Shown: positions 43,935-55,896, numbered from the stretch's first letter. The stretch is DNA of 64,000 bases from Lactifluus volemus (GCA_022376515.1 WTXI01000001.1:1-64000); one strand, 5' to 3'. The notes: generated from the sequence alone by a model not told the origin. Made by a program: numbers and translations.

Positions 43935-45499
43935 CTAGCTACCGTCGGCTCTCGCAGGTCCGTCACGCTTCGCGGAAAGGATAGGACGTTCTGGGGGAGT
44001 AACATAGCAACCAAGAGAATGGCTCCAGACATATTCGTGGTTCAGGATCATGGTCAGCGTCCTATAGGCTGCTGGTGACGCGTATGGCACGTTGGTACGG
44101 GGGTCAAGGTAGCGCGCTGGGCGGCCCGTCACAAGACAAAGCCGTACGGGTCGAGCTGGTCAAATAATTTTCTTTCAGAGTAGAAAGGGGAGAAAGAAGG
44201 CACAACTCACACATTGGCCGTCCTCTGCTCACGTATGCTTTAACATCCTCCCAGTTTACGTGGTCACCGAACATCACGGCCATGGTATCTTTCCATGGCG
44301 GCCGTGTCGCCGACTCATCTTGAGAGGTCTCATGGATCACGTAGTTCTTTGAAAGGTTTTCCGTACGAAGTTGAGGCGAACAGGACAGTAGAGATACAGC
44401 CACGCCATCCGTGGGTTGTTGGGGTGCCAATTCAGCAACCAAATCCTTAGACACTGAGCTTGAGGCGCCGCTTCCTTTAACTTCCAGGATAAGTGTTCAC
44501 GGGTTTTTCGAAACTAAGCAGTCCGACATACCCGGGGAGCTTTGTATCTCAGTTGGCACTGGGATCGTTTCACGGCGACTGACCCATCTCAAAAGTGGGC
44601 CGGATATCGTTGTCCGAACTGCATGTGCCCGTTTCCTTTTTTCTTCTTCGACAAAAAGGTAGTTCCTATGCTCAACGATGTTTCCCTCTTCCATGTCCAA
44701 TGCACGCGCGATAAGCTCGTCCTGCGTTAGCGCACGCACCTTGAATTTCGACTTTTTCGGGACCGACTTGGCATCATGATATATTTGGATGAGTCCTTTC
44801 CCGCAGATGTAACAAAGTATACACACTTTCTTGTCCTCTGCATCTTTTTTCATTCTCTGTGCAGTGGCGCTCGTGTTTAGAATGGTGTGCAAGCGTCTGC
44901 TTTGACGCTGTGCATTATTGATGACTTCACCAGTCTCAGCGTCGATTGCGAGACCAAGCGAGACGCGCCGCTTTTTCTTCGTTGCCATAGAAGAGGTCTC
45001 TTCTGTTGCATCATCATACATCTCTGGGTTGAAGGTCACCTTCTGGCGGGCGTGAGCAGCAGCCGCGGCTCTCTCAAAGCGGGTTTGCGCTGCCTACAGT
45101 AAACTGTAACTCGACAGAGTCGAAGAAACACGGCGAGGATTCACCTTCTTTTCCTTGCGCTCTTCAGCTATTACTATCCTTTCTCCAGTGTCAGAGGCTT
45201 GCTGCGCTGCCTCCGCCTCCTCATCCGTGCTTTCAAAGTCAGACCCAAATACGTCCTCCTCGTCTGCTAAGGTGCATCAGAGAAACTGTGTGATAAGAAT
45301 ATGATACCGACCTCTAACAACTACAAAATCCTTGTCGTCTACCTCATCTCTTACGTCTTCAATGTTGAGTTCTGCGAGGGCCGCCTCCATGCTGTGAATG
45401 CGTTTACGGAGTCCTCGAAAGGACAGAGGTAGCTGCGCACCGGTTACCTGCAGTGCTACGGCGAGGGCGACGTTGAACTAGAGTATCGTCTTGACTCAT
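43935..45499 (-). CDS. SWC2: SWR1 complex subunit SWC2 (VPS72/YL1)
   Basis: YL1-family histone chaperone subunit of the SWR1 remodeler that recognises H2A.Z-H2B. Start ATG 45499: MSQDDTLVQRRPRRSTAG, spliced to NRMEAALAELNIED, the typical YL1 start. Then DEEDVFGSDFESTDEEAEA (acidic, H2A.Z-binding), RFERAAAAAHAR, KFKVRALTQDELIARALDMEEGN and VEEEKRKRAH. The C-terminal YL1_C domain reads CLVTGRPARYLDPRTNVPYA then SPAAYRTL. Ends at 43935. At least four introns. Shares a 136-bp divergent promoter region with the mitochondrial ribosomal gene; RVB1, a partner in the same complex, is at 12.7 kb, probably by chance. Confidence 0.9.
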
Positions 45500-45635
45500 G
45501 TTCGTGCAATTGGTATTAAGATTGCGGGCAATGAGCGAACGGAACAGAAAGCTCTAACTGAAAGTAATGTACACAACATCAAACAACGGATGTCCATGTG
45601 GCAAGCGCCGCCTCGACTTGTCACACCTCCCACAG

Positions 45636-46219
45636 ATGCCCAAACCGATTCCTGGGCCTTCACACCTCTCCCGAATTCTGCAGAATCTAAACAAGGCACC
45701 ACGGCCCACTTTAGTCGGAGTTAAAGAAATCACCCTTACGCTTGCACAGCGCAATGACCATTTTGGTGCGCGGCAAGTCATCTCATATTGGTGTAAAAGT
45801 GTACAGTTGACTGACGTATCCCGTAGTCATTTTATGAAGGAAGATTTGCCCAGAATACGGTATGCAAATCCGAATATTGGCATCCGGGTCAACAAGCTTC
45901 CAAAAACAAGCGATGAGGCTTGGAAGCCGGAGCTCGTATTAGAGTTTTGTGCGTCCCCATTCTCGACTACACTGCGCCTGAAGTCTTATGCCTCCCTCCC
46001 CCACGTATAGCTGATGGGCGAAAACAGAACTTTAACCTCCATAACATGTGGTCTTCAAAAATCTTTCAAGAACTCATGGACACGGCAGGTGGGGATAGTT
46101 GGACGCGCTGGAAGTCCGAGCGTGTGGAGGCTGGACTTCCTATCGTCGATGAGCCCCCAGAAAGCCATCTACGTTCAACACCAAAGCCCGTAGTTGGTGC
46201 TGCAGCTGTGCTTCCCTAG
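45636..46219 (+). CDS. Mitochondrial ribosomal protein with L51/S25/CI-B8 domain
   Basis: Start ATG 45636 (MPKPIPGPSHLSRILQNLNK), exons 45636-45772, 45827-45948 and 46011-46219, 155 residues. The thioredoxin-like L51/S25/CI-B8 fold is indicated by VKEITLTLAQRNDHFGAR, HFMKEDLPRIRYANPNIGI, KPELVLEF and DGRKQNFNLHNMWSSKIFQE. In fungi such proteins are mitoribosomal subunits (MRP49/mL61-like or S25-like); I cannot decide which. Intron 1 uses a GC donor (CG|GCAAGT), the only choice that gives GARHFMKEDL in frame with normal intron size (54 nt). Followed by SWC2 on the other side. Confidence 0.82.
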
Positions 46220-46336
46220 CTCTGTGCATGCCTTCAGCGTCAGATTGATGAACTATGCTTTTCTATCCACTATTGTAGAGGGTCTTGCGCACCAAAATTA
46301 CCATTCAGATGAGCATTCTACATGCTATACTGGCGA

Positions 46337-47453
46337 TTAAGGTAGAGGTCGTTCAAGGGACAAGTTTTTGTAAAAGTTCGATGCTGCAACAAACAGACCA
46401 ATTGCAACCACAACAGCTGCGAGGTCGTTTGCTAATGCTCCAGCCAGTCGCAAATATTTGGAACAGAACAACAACATGGAAGAAAGGGGTTGGGGGAGGT
46501 GCATAAGAGCAAGAGAGAGAAGCATCGGACGTCGTGTCGGACGTTGTGTCGAGTCCTGCAAACTACACTTAGTGGTAATGGGGAATGATGGTGCCATGAA
46601 CTCACAAAGCCAAAAAATATGCGCATCGAGTGGAGTGCAAGTTCCAAAGAAACGAAGGCCCAGAAAAATGGCTGTAGCAGACGTCAGTTAACGTCAGGAT
46701 TACTGGGCGGCAGCGACAAGCGGAAGGCTCACTTCTGGCTCTATACTCCAACTGTGGGCTGGCCCACCAGCCAGCTGTGCCCATCTGTTCCATACATCAC
46801 CCGAGGAATTGACAGCAGAATGCCGAGCTCGGAATGACTCAGGCTCCCGCCAAAAGATGAAAAACGCCACGAGGGCCCACATAGCCATGGGATGTAAAAG
46901 CGGCAGTATCTTCTGAACGAATGTTTTCGGTTTTTCCTCCATTTGGGACTGAGGTACACCTCTATCTCCCTGGAAAACGCCTTCTCCTACACCCAGGCTG
47001 GACATAAATGCGAGAAGTGGGTCCTCTGGCCCTGCGCCGGGTGTACCTGGGGGCATATTAACCCCAGCCGGGAATGGTTCGTTAGGTGCGCTGTCGAGGA
47101 GAGACTGCAAGAATTGATGTTGTTGCTCATTCGACCAGGCGGGCGAACCCGGAGGTGGGCCAGCAAGTAGATCGGGCGGGGGACGGGTCGGCTGATCAGG
47201 AACCGGAGAAGTTGGGAGAGGGTCCTCGCCGATGAAATTGGCAAGATTTCCTCTAGGCGGGGAATAAGGTGGTGGTTGGTCTAACCAGTTTCGTGAATAG
47301 CAGGTCAGAGTCGAAAGGCCACTGAAACTGACCAGTGTGAACGAATTGTGGGGCATCGTCTCCCCTTGCCGACGCAGTTAGCTTTGAAAGGCGGTCAGTA
47401 CCTCTGCTAAGAATGGCTTTCTTTCGAGCTTCTGCCCTAGCTGAGGCCGACAT
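46337..47453 (-). CDS. GET2: GET complex subunit GET2-like (tail-anchored protein insertion)
   Basis: Start ATG 47453 (MSASARAEARKKAILSRGTD then RLSKLTASARG). The N-terminal RxxR/KxxIL.RG..RLSKLT pattern is the Get3-binding helix of Get2/CAML. A Pro/Gly-rich linker follows (PPPYSPPRG, PPPGSPAW), then three predicted membrane segments: ILPLLHPMAMWALVAFFIFW, FFWAFVSLELALHSMRIFFGF and NDLAAVVVAIGLFVAASNFY. The topology (cytosolic N-terminus, three C-terminal helices) fits an ER receptor for the GET pathway. About five exons, stop at 46337. Overall similarity to yeast Get2 is weak, so the assignment rests on motif and topology. Confidence 0.66.
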
Positions 47454-47589
47454 TGCAAGGTTGTCGAAATGAGATGTGGATACGAGGAAGGGCGTTTAAA
47501 TTGGCCACGTACAACCTTCAGTCGGTCCAGGGTCACGGGTCGACCTAACTTACCCTCTGACGCCCATCTGCCCGCGAAATTTATATAAC

Positions 47590-48914
47590 ATGTCACCTCA
47601 GGACAAAGCCACGACAGAACGACATGCACGGACTCTAAGAGAGCTGGTAAAACGCCCGGAAAACAGAGCCTGTGCAGATTGCAAGCACAATGGTATGTCT
47701 CTCAATGTTCCTTCGTTCCCCTCTGACCTCGCCTAGACCCTCGTTGGGCCTCTTGGAATATGTGCGTTTTCACATACATATACATTTTCTACGATCTCAT
47801 GTATTGCACCAGTGGTGTTTTCCTATGTATTCGTTGCTCTGGTATTCACCGCGGCATGGGCACCCATATCAGCAAAGTAAAGTCAATTGACCTTGACGCG
47901 TGGACACCTGGGCAAATGGACGTACGTATCTTGGTATCTTCTCACCATTTCACGTCATGAACATGGAGGATAGAACATTCAGAAATGGGGAAACCGCCTT
48001 GCCAATCTCTATTGGGAAGCCCATCTTAAAATTGGGCATGTCCCACCGGACCAGTGGGTCCATATCTTTGACCGTAGCGTGGTTCACTATCTGATATAAT
48101 ACCTCGACTTCAGCAAGATAGAGTCTTTCATCCGGTCGAAGTATGAATCGCGCCGCTGGGCCTTGGATGGTCCCCCTCCTTCGGACCCTGCCGTTCTTGA
48201 AGGGGGTCAAGCAACTGCGGAGGCTGCCTCCGAACCTTCACCAGCCCCCAACCCGGCCCCGAAATCAGTGGGCACGAACCAACAAAATCTTCCCGCTCGT
48301 CAACCCTCGGCCCCAACTGTCGCACCTGTCGTTGCGACGAGACATTCGCAGCCACATCAGTTACTCTCCGCGCAGTATGCGCGAGGCCAGGTGACTTCTC
48401 AACCAGTACCCGCTCAGGCTATGCCTACCACTGCGTCTACTCCAACCCCAGCCCCTGCATTAGATAATGACCTTTTTCGCTCGATTTCCATGCACCACCT
48501 GTAAACTCTTCCCCGGTGACAGCGGATGCGCTCAAAAAAGACGCCAAGCAAGACATTCTCTCGCTTTTCTCCACGCCCGCTGGGCCCTCACCTTGGACAC
48601 AAACACCAGTAGCTCAACAACAACCTCAGCCGCTTCCTCCATTCGGCAATACCAATAGTGCACCATCTGCTACGGATTGGAACGTCGGGCATAATTGGAG
48701 CAACCCTGTTCCACTTCCACAACCGAATGTTTGGGGTGCTCCCACTGCGCAGCCGCAGCCGACTTTACTTGGATCCGGAAGCGATATCTGGGGAGGGTCC
48801 ACCGGTAATTCAACCGGTGCGAAGGTTGACCCCTTTGGGTCATCGACGCCTACAAGCAATACACAATCAAGCAAGGAGGACGTGTTTGGGGACATCTGGG
48901 GTAGTTTCAAGTAG
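47590..48914 (+). CDS. ArfGAP (AGE2/SMAP-like), with a -1 frameshift
   Basis: GTPase-activating protein for Arf. Start ATG 47590 ([19 protein letters not shown]). The zinc finger is CADC then, after the intron, [29 protein letters not shown] (C-x2-C, x16, C-x2-C plus the catalytic Arg in HRG), followed by [28 protein letters not shown] and [17 protein letters not shown], all diagnostic. The C-terminal half is Pro/Gln/Ser-rich with a [11 protein letters not shown] motif and WG repeats ending [11 protein letters not shown]. The T run at 48473-48477 appears one base short, shifting frame between DLF and SLDFHAPP. Downstream frame stays open to TAG at 48914. Confidence 0.87.
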
Positions 48915-49127
48915 AATCCGTCTAGTTCTATTCCCACTATTCTAGTGGTAACGCTACATACTCGGTAGCTAATCTGAGCGACTTGATCGATGGTACAATG
49001 ACTTGGATTTGAAGTAACTGTATTCACATGCCCTCTCAGGGTTCACAGTAAACAGAACAGACTATGATTCACACGAGTAGCGGTCTTTGTCGACCCTTCT
49101 GTGTTCTTATACCCAATGTATAATAAC

Positions 49128-51810
49128 CTACATCAATTGGTTTCTAGTCTTTACACCATCTACGCAGACGCAAGATCCTTCCGAATCCATCAGCAACGGA
49201 GGCAGCGAAAGACTTTGCAAATCCCAACACACCTTTTCAATCAATTTCCTTGCAATCGGATGGAACTCTTCCTTCGAATGCATAAAAAATTCCTTTGCGA
49301 GAGCAGGGTCGACTTTACTCGCGGCACGGAACGTAGGACGGCAAAACTTCATGCGACCCTTAATGACTCCTGTGCCATCTCGTCCGGTCACCCATTTGAG
49401 CGCGTGGTTGGCAAAATCCGACGCCGTGGACGACTTGGGGTCCTTGAGCGCGACATTGTAGAAACGCAGGCGGACCTCGGCATTCGGGGAAGTAGCCACC
49501 CCATACAGCGCACCGAGTTGTTGTATGTGAGTTGGAGGGAGGGCTTCGTAGGTCGCGAGGCGTTCGAGGAAGACAACTACAATACATTGAGAACCCGTGG
49601 ATGGACAGATTGTTGAAGGCTTTTACTCTTTTGATTCGAATTGTAGTTTTCCACGTCAGACGGGGCAAAGTCTAGCTTCGTTACAGCGACGGACCGTGAG
49701 GCGTCCCATCGCGCGGCAAGACCATAGGAAGACTCAGCAAGGGTCGTGTCATACGAAGGTTCCACTGGAAGCCTCGGACCCTCGCCGTAAAACCAAGCCT
49801 GGCCAGAGGGATCCATAAATCGACGGAAACAGTGTCAGGATGGCGCAAACTCACGTCCCAGTCAACACTGTTCAGCGCAGAGAGCTTTTCTTGACCGCCG
49901 TGTCTCTCAAAGTATGCGTATAGATGCGATTTCCAATCCCACGTTGTGATGCTTTTTCCTTGGAACGTCTCAACGTAGTCTCGGATATAAGGCAAGAAAA
50001 CGTCCAAGCCGCCGAGCGTTTGTTCTGGAAATTGGTGAGATTCAGACGTTATGGCGACGAACAAACACACCTAGATATAAAAGGAAGTTGGAACCTTTCT
50101 CGTATGGGATGCTGCTGTATGCGTCATCGGGGTCATCTCCAGGCCCAAAATCGACGACCAAGCGCTGATACTTTGGCCTATCTGCGTATTGATTCAAGGC
50201 CTCTTTCAGAGCCGAAGAGCCGATGACATATTGAAATCCGCGCTCGGCGGAAGAATGCAGAAATTGTTGGAGCAGACGTTCAACATACGTTGTCCACCCT
50301 TCGTTAAGCCAAAAGTGGGTTGCTTCGGTATGCCTGCGCGAACGTGGGATGCGTCATTCTCAAATGTGAACGGTAAAACTCACGTGATGCCATTGCCAAA
50401 CCACGAGTGGGTCAATTCATGCACAACAACGTCAACCAACGTCCGATCCCCAGCAAGAAGGGCTGAGGGTGCTAATGAGGGTTTTATAAGATGGGTTTGA
50501 ACAATAACACGCACTAGGGGTCAGGAAGGACAGACAAGCGTTTTCCTTCTCTGAGAGTCAGCGAAGGCTGGGGGAGGTGGGGTTTCAGAAGGCTCACCAT
50601 ACCCCCATATGGGAAGGATGGTGGAAGAACCAAGACATCATAAACTCCAAATTTGTAGGGACCCACAATATCCTCTTCCTTAGCGAGGAATCTGGCCAAG
50701 GGCAGAGCTTCAATTGTGCGCTAAGGTGAATGAGACGGGATGGCGACCTGCCAGTGTCCTCGCTAAATTCCCAGTAACAGGCATCTAGTAACTCGGGCTC
50801 TGCCCAGACGCCACTTTTCCAACTCCTTCCCTCAATCGCAGGGAAAGGCTTGTAGCGGAGGTTCCCGCTTGCGATAGCAATCAAATACGAGGGAATCCCG
50901 ACTCGCTGTTTGTTTAGGTCAAACCTGGATTTCGGAGGCTGTGATACAGACATTAATCATACCTGCTCGTATACATAGCTGACAACATCCTTCCCGATTA
51001 CCCTTCCATCGTGAGGGGATCCCTCAGAGGGAGGTGAGACGCGGATGGCCGAGAGCAGGACTGGCAGTACGGATGCCACCCTTGCCGTGTACGTCTGGGG
51101 CGGGTCAGAAGGCGCCTTGTATTTTACGAACGACGCACAATTTTTAACGAAGGTGTATCTACGTGTGGTGTGAATCCGCAAGACAGAATCGAATCAGAAA
51201 TAAATCTCACCCTGTAATGGCGCCAAAGCTCGCGCATATATGGGCTGACACTGGCTGAAGAGATACGAGAATTGCTTTCCTTGTGTCTGTCTGAGAGCGT
51301 GGCTTGTAAGTATACAGATTACACATAAGAACAGGGTGCTATATTTACTCCTTAGCCAGCCACTGAAGGGCAGTGCTGTCTCTCGTCGTTCTGTAGAATA
51401 TTGTGATCTTGATTGTGGAACCAATCTGGGTTCTTGGAGATAAGGGAACTTTGAGTGCCGAGCCCATGACTTCATGCTTTGTACCAAGGGAGAACTTGGG
51501 TATTCTAGCATGAGCTGGGAATGACTGAATGGCAAGCTGAACAACCTACTTCGGCCTCGGTTTCCTCCACTAGAACCTTGCTAATTTCCAGCCCGGATGT
51601 GTCGAAGCTTTTGGAGAACAATATGAACCAGTGAGTGTGGAGGAATCAAATGACTATGTACATCACTTCTGATACATCTGCTTCTCGAGCCAGGATTGTA
51701 TGTGTCGCGGACCCTTCCACGATCTGATTCCCAAAGTCCAGTATCCAGTTAAAGTCGACATTTGTAGTGCAGACTTGTAGGTAATTTGATTGCGTTGTTG
51801 GATCTGGCAT
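49128..51810 (-). CDS. Leukotriene A4 hydrolase-type M1 aminopeptidase
   Basis: Zinc metallopeptidase of family M1, fungal LTA4H homologs act as aminopeptidases and epoxide hydrolases. Start ATG 51810 ([20 protein letters not shown]). N-terminal beta domain includes [17 protein letters not shown]. Catalytic part: [25 protein letters not shown] (GxMEN exopeptidase motif, interrupted by an intron), zinc site [13 protein letters not shown], then after an intron [14 protein letters not shown] (third ligand Glu). Next: [21 protein letters not shown], and the C-terminal ARM-like domain [29 protein letters not shown] and [11 protein letters not shown]. The final few residues are uncertain because an intron may follow LIEK; 49128 is the read-through stop. 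About ten introns. Confidence 0.9.
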
Positions 51811-52218
51811 GTTGTGGGGATATTAAGAGGACCGTGTCCGTGATGAGAGAGACTGGCGTTGGTCGTGGTAGGAGAACAAATAGAAGCGTGATGTTCATCA
51901 GATAATGATAACCCAACAGATCGTACAAAGATAAGGGGGAAGTTTTTCTACTACTACTAAGTTGAGAACACATAAACAAAATACGCAGGTACAGGCTGCA
52001 GTCCGGAGGCCTAAACACCCAGGTTCAGATTACACAGGGAGTTAGTGCAACTGGTATAACGACAAAGTTGTGACGTAATGAGTCATCGCGAGCGTTCTTC
52101 CATTTCTTCCATTTGTGTTGTTTCATTGATACATTGCTAGGCGCGGCTTCTGTGGGGCCGTTGAATCAGGCATGGTTCGTACATGGAAGAGTTAGGTATC
52201 ATACCTTTAGACAGTTAT
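51811..52218. other. Intergenic between the aminopeptidase and an unrecognised gene
   Basis: No gene in this 408 bp. It is the aminopeptidase promoter region and the terminator of the next gene on the same strand; a pyrimidine-rich stretch on the minus strand lies at about 51840-51960. Confidence 0.5.
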
Positions 52219-53615
52219 TCACGCGGCAAAGCTATTCGAACTTGCTTGACGTTTCAAAGCATACATGGGTCGGGGCTGATGAATATACATTTTGGAAGGT
52301 TCTATAAATGAATCGGGAAACGATGCGAATAGGGACTTTCGAGGACTAAGGTGAACCATGTGCCTTGATGACATTTGTTCAGCTGAGATTTCTGCTACAA
52401 GCTTATCCGGGAAGAGCTGCTGTCGCAGGGATTGAGGATATGCCAGTTGAAGGGACTCGGGCTCTGGAACGACGTTGTGTGGCCCATGTATGGCGTTAAG
52501 ATAGGCACGAACGTCATTCGCATTAAGAAGAATAGATGGATGTGGTACATCACTTTCTATCGCTGACTGAGAGAGATGTCAACGGTGGCAATGGAAGATC
52601 TGTGACACGTACTAGTGGCGAATAGCAAAGGAGACCGCTGGTAAGCCAAGGCTTGAAATGATCTGCGCCGGGAATTACGACATGTAGGGAAGGACGTTGC
52701 CGTGACGGGTTAAGTGCAAGGGGTGACTTCTGCCTTAGGTGTTGGACCGGAAGCTGTCCCTGCACTTTTTTCGTGCTGTCAATTTCGTCTGGCGAAGGCA
52801 AGAAAACGTGATTATGTACCAATAGAGGGTGGCGTATTGAAATACTCTCTGTGGTCGTATTTCAGGCATTCACTTTTGTCGAAAGGCGACGTATTCGGCA
52901 AAGGAGACAGGGTAATGGGAGGAAGGGGAATAGGGAGTTTGCGCTGGAGTGGAGGCGGGGTTTTCATATCCGTTCGAAGACAAAACTCAAGACGACGTCG
53001 CTGTGACTCCAAGGCAGCATACTCATCCTCTCGCTCCTCTTCCGAGTAGACATTCCAGGCGCGGTATTCGACTTGCAGTTCCCACTGTCGTTGTTGCAGA
53101 AATTGCTCTCGCCACCCTGCAGGTGCCGGAGCAGCGAATTGGGACCAAGAAAGATTACTTCTGATGATCGCATTGTAGTCACCTTGCCTTGGAGGGCCAC
53201 TGAATGGAGTGGATGTAGACTGTTAGAGGTGATTAAAGAGGACTACGTACAATAAATAAGGAGGGGCTGGGCTCAGAGGCGAGCACAATGAGGGAACTTG
53301 GATTGTAAGGGGAGACATATCATTCAAGTGCTCCCGGTGGAATTCTAGGTAATCGAAATAGTGTTGAGTGAGGTTGCCGACGAAACACCTGAGTGGGCCA
53401 CACTCCATGATGGCCTTGGCTTTGTCGCGATATCGGGTAGTTCGGGTAGAGAGTTTTTGTCGGTGTTCAGCACAGGAACGAGACTGCCTCTCCCTTGCGT
53501 TTCTAACGATTATGAGGATGTTGGCAAGACGAAGAGCCATTGAATCCCTATCTGGGAGAGGAATGCGGAAAGGAACCTCGAAGCATCTCTCTGGATCTAT
53601 GTAGTAAGCAGCCAT
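52219..53615 (-). CDS. Uncharacterised protein
   Basis: I do not recognise the family. Start ATG 53615 (MAAYYIDPERCFEVPFRIPL), basic Arg-rich helix (ILIIVRNARERQSRSCAEHR), then GPPRQGDYN, APAPAGWREQFLQQRQWELQ, RAWNVYSEEEREDEYAALES, PPPLQRKLPIPLPPI, SPLALNPSRQRPSLHVVIPG, DVPHPSILLNANDVRAYLN and a C-terminus ending near LKRQASSNSFAA with TGA at 52219. The last exon lacks its own Met, so it is easily missed. About five exons and 380-420 residues; no signal peptide or membrane segment. Predicted soluble, with disordered Pro-rich linkers. Acceptor/donor details between exons are not all fixed. Trp/Tyr/Gln-rich composition of the middle exon looks conserved-protein-like. Confidence 0.6.
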
Positions 53616-54806
53616 TGAAGAATGGGTGTCGAGAAGTCGGAGTTTGTGGCACGCCAGCGTGCGGGGAAGAAGGAACGGAGGGAGAATAAGTTGTTGAACA
53701 TTGAAAGCGCTCTAGCACTGGAAAATATAAGCCTGGGGAACACAAGAGCCTTTTGTTTGTTCACGATCATGCCACCAGCAACTTCAAGTTGAAGAATACA
53801 ATGCCACTGTTGGCGATCGGTGGCACCTTAGTCTCCGTGAGAATATATTGCTTTATGAACTCATGAGGGAGTCCCTTTAGATCCCACAGCACGAAACTGG
53901 AGACGTGAGGATGTCCCTGGAGTTTGCAATGTTTATTGACAATGCTCAGGTTACTGAGTCAGGTAGTCAAGGCAAGCTCAGCATATTTATACCCAGTCTA
54001 ATGCAGACCGTAGGCTCTGCGTTTTTACTACTGTACCTTACAATTTGAAATCTCACCATAGTACCATCTGATCTGGATGCCAGTCCCTCCCTGGGCATCG
54101 CTTATATCCAACCGGGTTCATTCTTTCAGCATCTGCAAAATGTGATCACGGTTTCCTTGTGGCCAGTTCGCAGCGTCATCACCCAAGCCGGTGACTGCGC
54201 AGTGCGCGTCTAGGCCCTGCGGACGAATCTGAAATAGATTCCAAGCATCTTCGGGCGTGTTGAAAGAGTACTACTGTACTAGTACGCGTCACCAATGTCG
54301 TCGTGCCCATAACTTATTTTCATCTCGGTCAGGGGCTCCGCCACCTCCTGCCTGACTTGCCAGGTATGCCTCTTGTCGAACCGCCGCCTACTGTCACCTG
54401 TCACCAAGGATGATTGCCATGTTGATCACAAATCTTTGAATCCTTTGCATTGTACAAGCAGCCCTGGACAAGTCATAGCATATTTAACTGTTCTTAACTG
54501 CTTGTTTCATTCGTACAAAAGAGGGACTGTAAGGCATCAGGGTATTCCCGTACAGCAAGTAACGCAACTCATCTGACTGCTGCTCTTCACGGGTACATTC
54601 TCTGTCTGATGTATGGCCTAGTAATGACATTCACCTCATCGCCTGTTGGCCTGGCTACAGTGCGGTCTAATTGATCAGCTGCTTCCACGAGGTAACTGAG
54701 ATGAGAACAAGCGCGCACGGGCAGCACCCCTTGCTGACTAGCGCTGTAATCACGATCCACCACAAAGTCAGTAATAGGTTAGAACCCAGCACGCTAAGGA
54801 TAGGAT
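53616..54806. other. Divergent intergenic region, no gene seen
   Basis: 1.19 kb between the uncharacterised gene (-) and RPA12 (+). Short frames at 54373-54576 and 54671-54862 have no motif; the latter overlaps the RPA12 first exon in another frame. Confidence 0.5.
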
Positions 54807-55480
54807 ATGCCCGCCCTTGCACACAAAATTGGTGCGTGATGTCATGTATTCGAGCCTTTTAGTGATACGATTTTTTTGCTTTTCAATAAATCATCGTTGT
54901 GTAACCTAGGCTCGTTGCTCTTCTGCCCAGGCTGTGGCACGCTTCTTGGTCTCCCGCTTGGAGATGAGCCGGATGTCAAGTGTGAACAGTGCGGTCATGT
55001 TGAGCCGGTGAGCTGTACGTTCCCTTCCGTTTATTCCTACCTTTCCTTTTGTTACAACAGTGACGCACAGCCTATGAAAATAGCAAGATCACGACGCACT
55101 CACACCCTGACGCTTTTCCATCTACGCTGAGGCAGAAGCGTAAGACCAAGACTAAGATTCATGAAGGTTCTGATGGGCTATTGAAGGTAAATCTAGCCCT
55201 TCTACCATGATGCTATGAAAATTCTATGTTGTCCAGGTCACCGAGATATGTCCTGAATGTGGTCATACAGAAGCATACTCGAAGGATATACAGGTTCGTA
55301 TTCATCATTGTTCGGACATTCGCGTAGATTCAAACCGCATCCGTCAGATGCGCAGCGCCGATGAAGGATCCACTGTGTTGTACACTGTATGTGCCTCTGA
55401 GCTCTCCTCGATTGGCTATCTCACTAATTTCATCGGCTCAGTGCATCAGCTGCAAACACGGTTGGCGTATAAATAATTGA
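54807..55480 (+). CDS. RPA12: RNA polymerase I subunit RPA12 (A12.2)
   Basis: Small Pol I subunit with RNA cleavage activity. Exons 54807-54831, 54910-55014, 55071-55186, 55237-55293, 55348-55386 and 55442-55480. The start MPALAHKIG|SLLFCPGCGTLLGLP was chosen because only this first exon joins in frame to the zinc finger. N-terminal zinc ribbon: CPGC and CEQC. Linker: YENSKITTHSHPDAFPSTLR. C-terminal TFIIS-like ribbon: CPECGH, RSADEGSTVLYT (the catalytic acidic hairpin RSADEGST), CISCKHGWRINN. About 126 residues, normal size. Converges on OST5 (65 bp). Confidence 0.93.
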
Positions 55481-55545
55481 TCCTCGTATTCTCGTATATA
55501 AGAAAAGAGGTTGCATCTGTAGGTTTGCTTATCATGGGGGTTGTG

Positions 55546-55896
55546 CTACACATAGACGCCCGCTGAACAGAAAAGCGCCACAACACCAAAGCCGCCAAGT
55601 GTGCTGGCTACGATCGCCACCACGACCTCACGTGTGGGAATGGATGATTTTGGGAGGCTGTAGGGATGTGGATAAGAAGCGTGGCATACTGAGGTGTGAC
55701 GTCTACATACGTCGTGAAATAAAATGTGAGGCCGAAGGTCACAGTGAGAAGAATGAATGCGAGGTAAGAGAGGAGGCCAACTGGCACATGAGGGGTGAAT
55801 GCCGGAGCAATTTTGTGAAGGTGCTGAATGGAATGAGCCAGGCTGAACTGAACAAAAAGGGGAGAGCTTACACACTTTTACGGTGGCATACGTCAT
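55546..55896 (-). CDS. OST5: Oligosaccharyltransferase small subunit OST5 (TMEM258-like)
   Basis: Two-helix subunit of the ER oligosaccharyltransferase for N-glycosylation. Exons 55896-55892 (5 nt: ATG plus AC), 55842-55711 and 55657-55546, giving 82 residues (TMEM258 has 79). Sequence: MTLAHSIQHLHKIAPAFTPH, helix 1 VGLLSYLAFILLTVTFGLTF, loop LPKSSIPTRE, helix 2 VVVAIVASTLGGFGVVALFC then SAGVYV. The C-terminal GFGV.....GVYV matches the family's conserved end. The 5-nt first exon model is preferred over a longer N-terminus starting at 56025 because it gives the usual protein size and a good GTATGC donor. Works in the same pathway as DPM1 upstream. Confidence 0.78.
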   Translation of the reverse strand: MTYATVKVCKLSPFCSVQPGSFHSAPSQNCSGIHPSCASWPPLLPRIHSSHCDLRPHILFHDVCRRHTSVCHASYPHPYSLPKSSIPTREVVVAIVASTLGGFGVVALFCSAGVYV

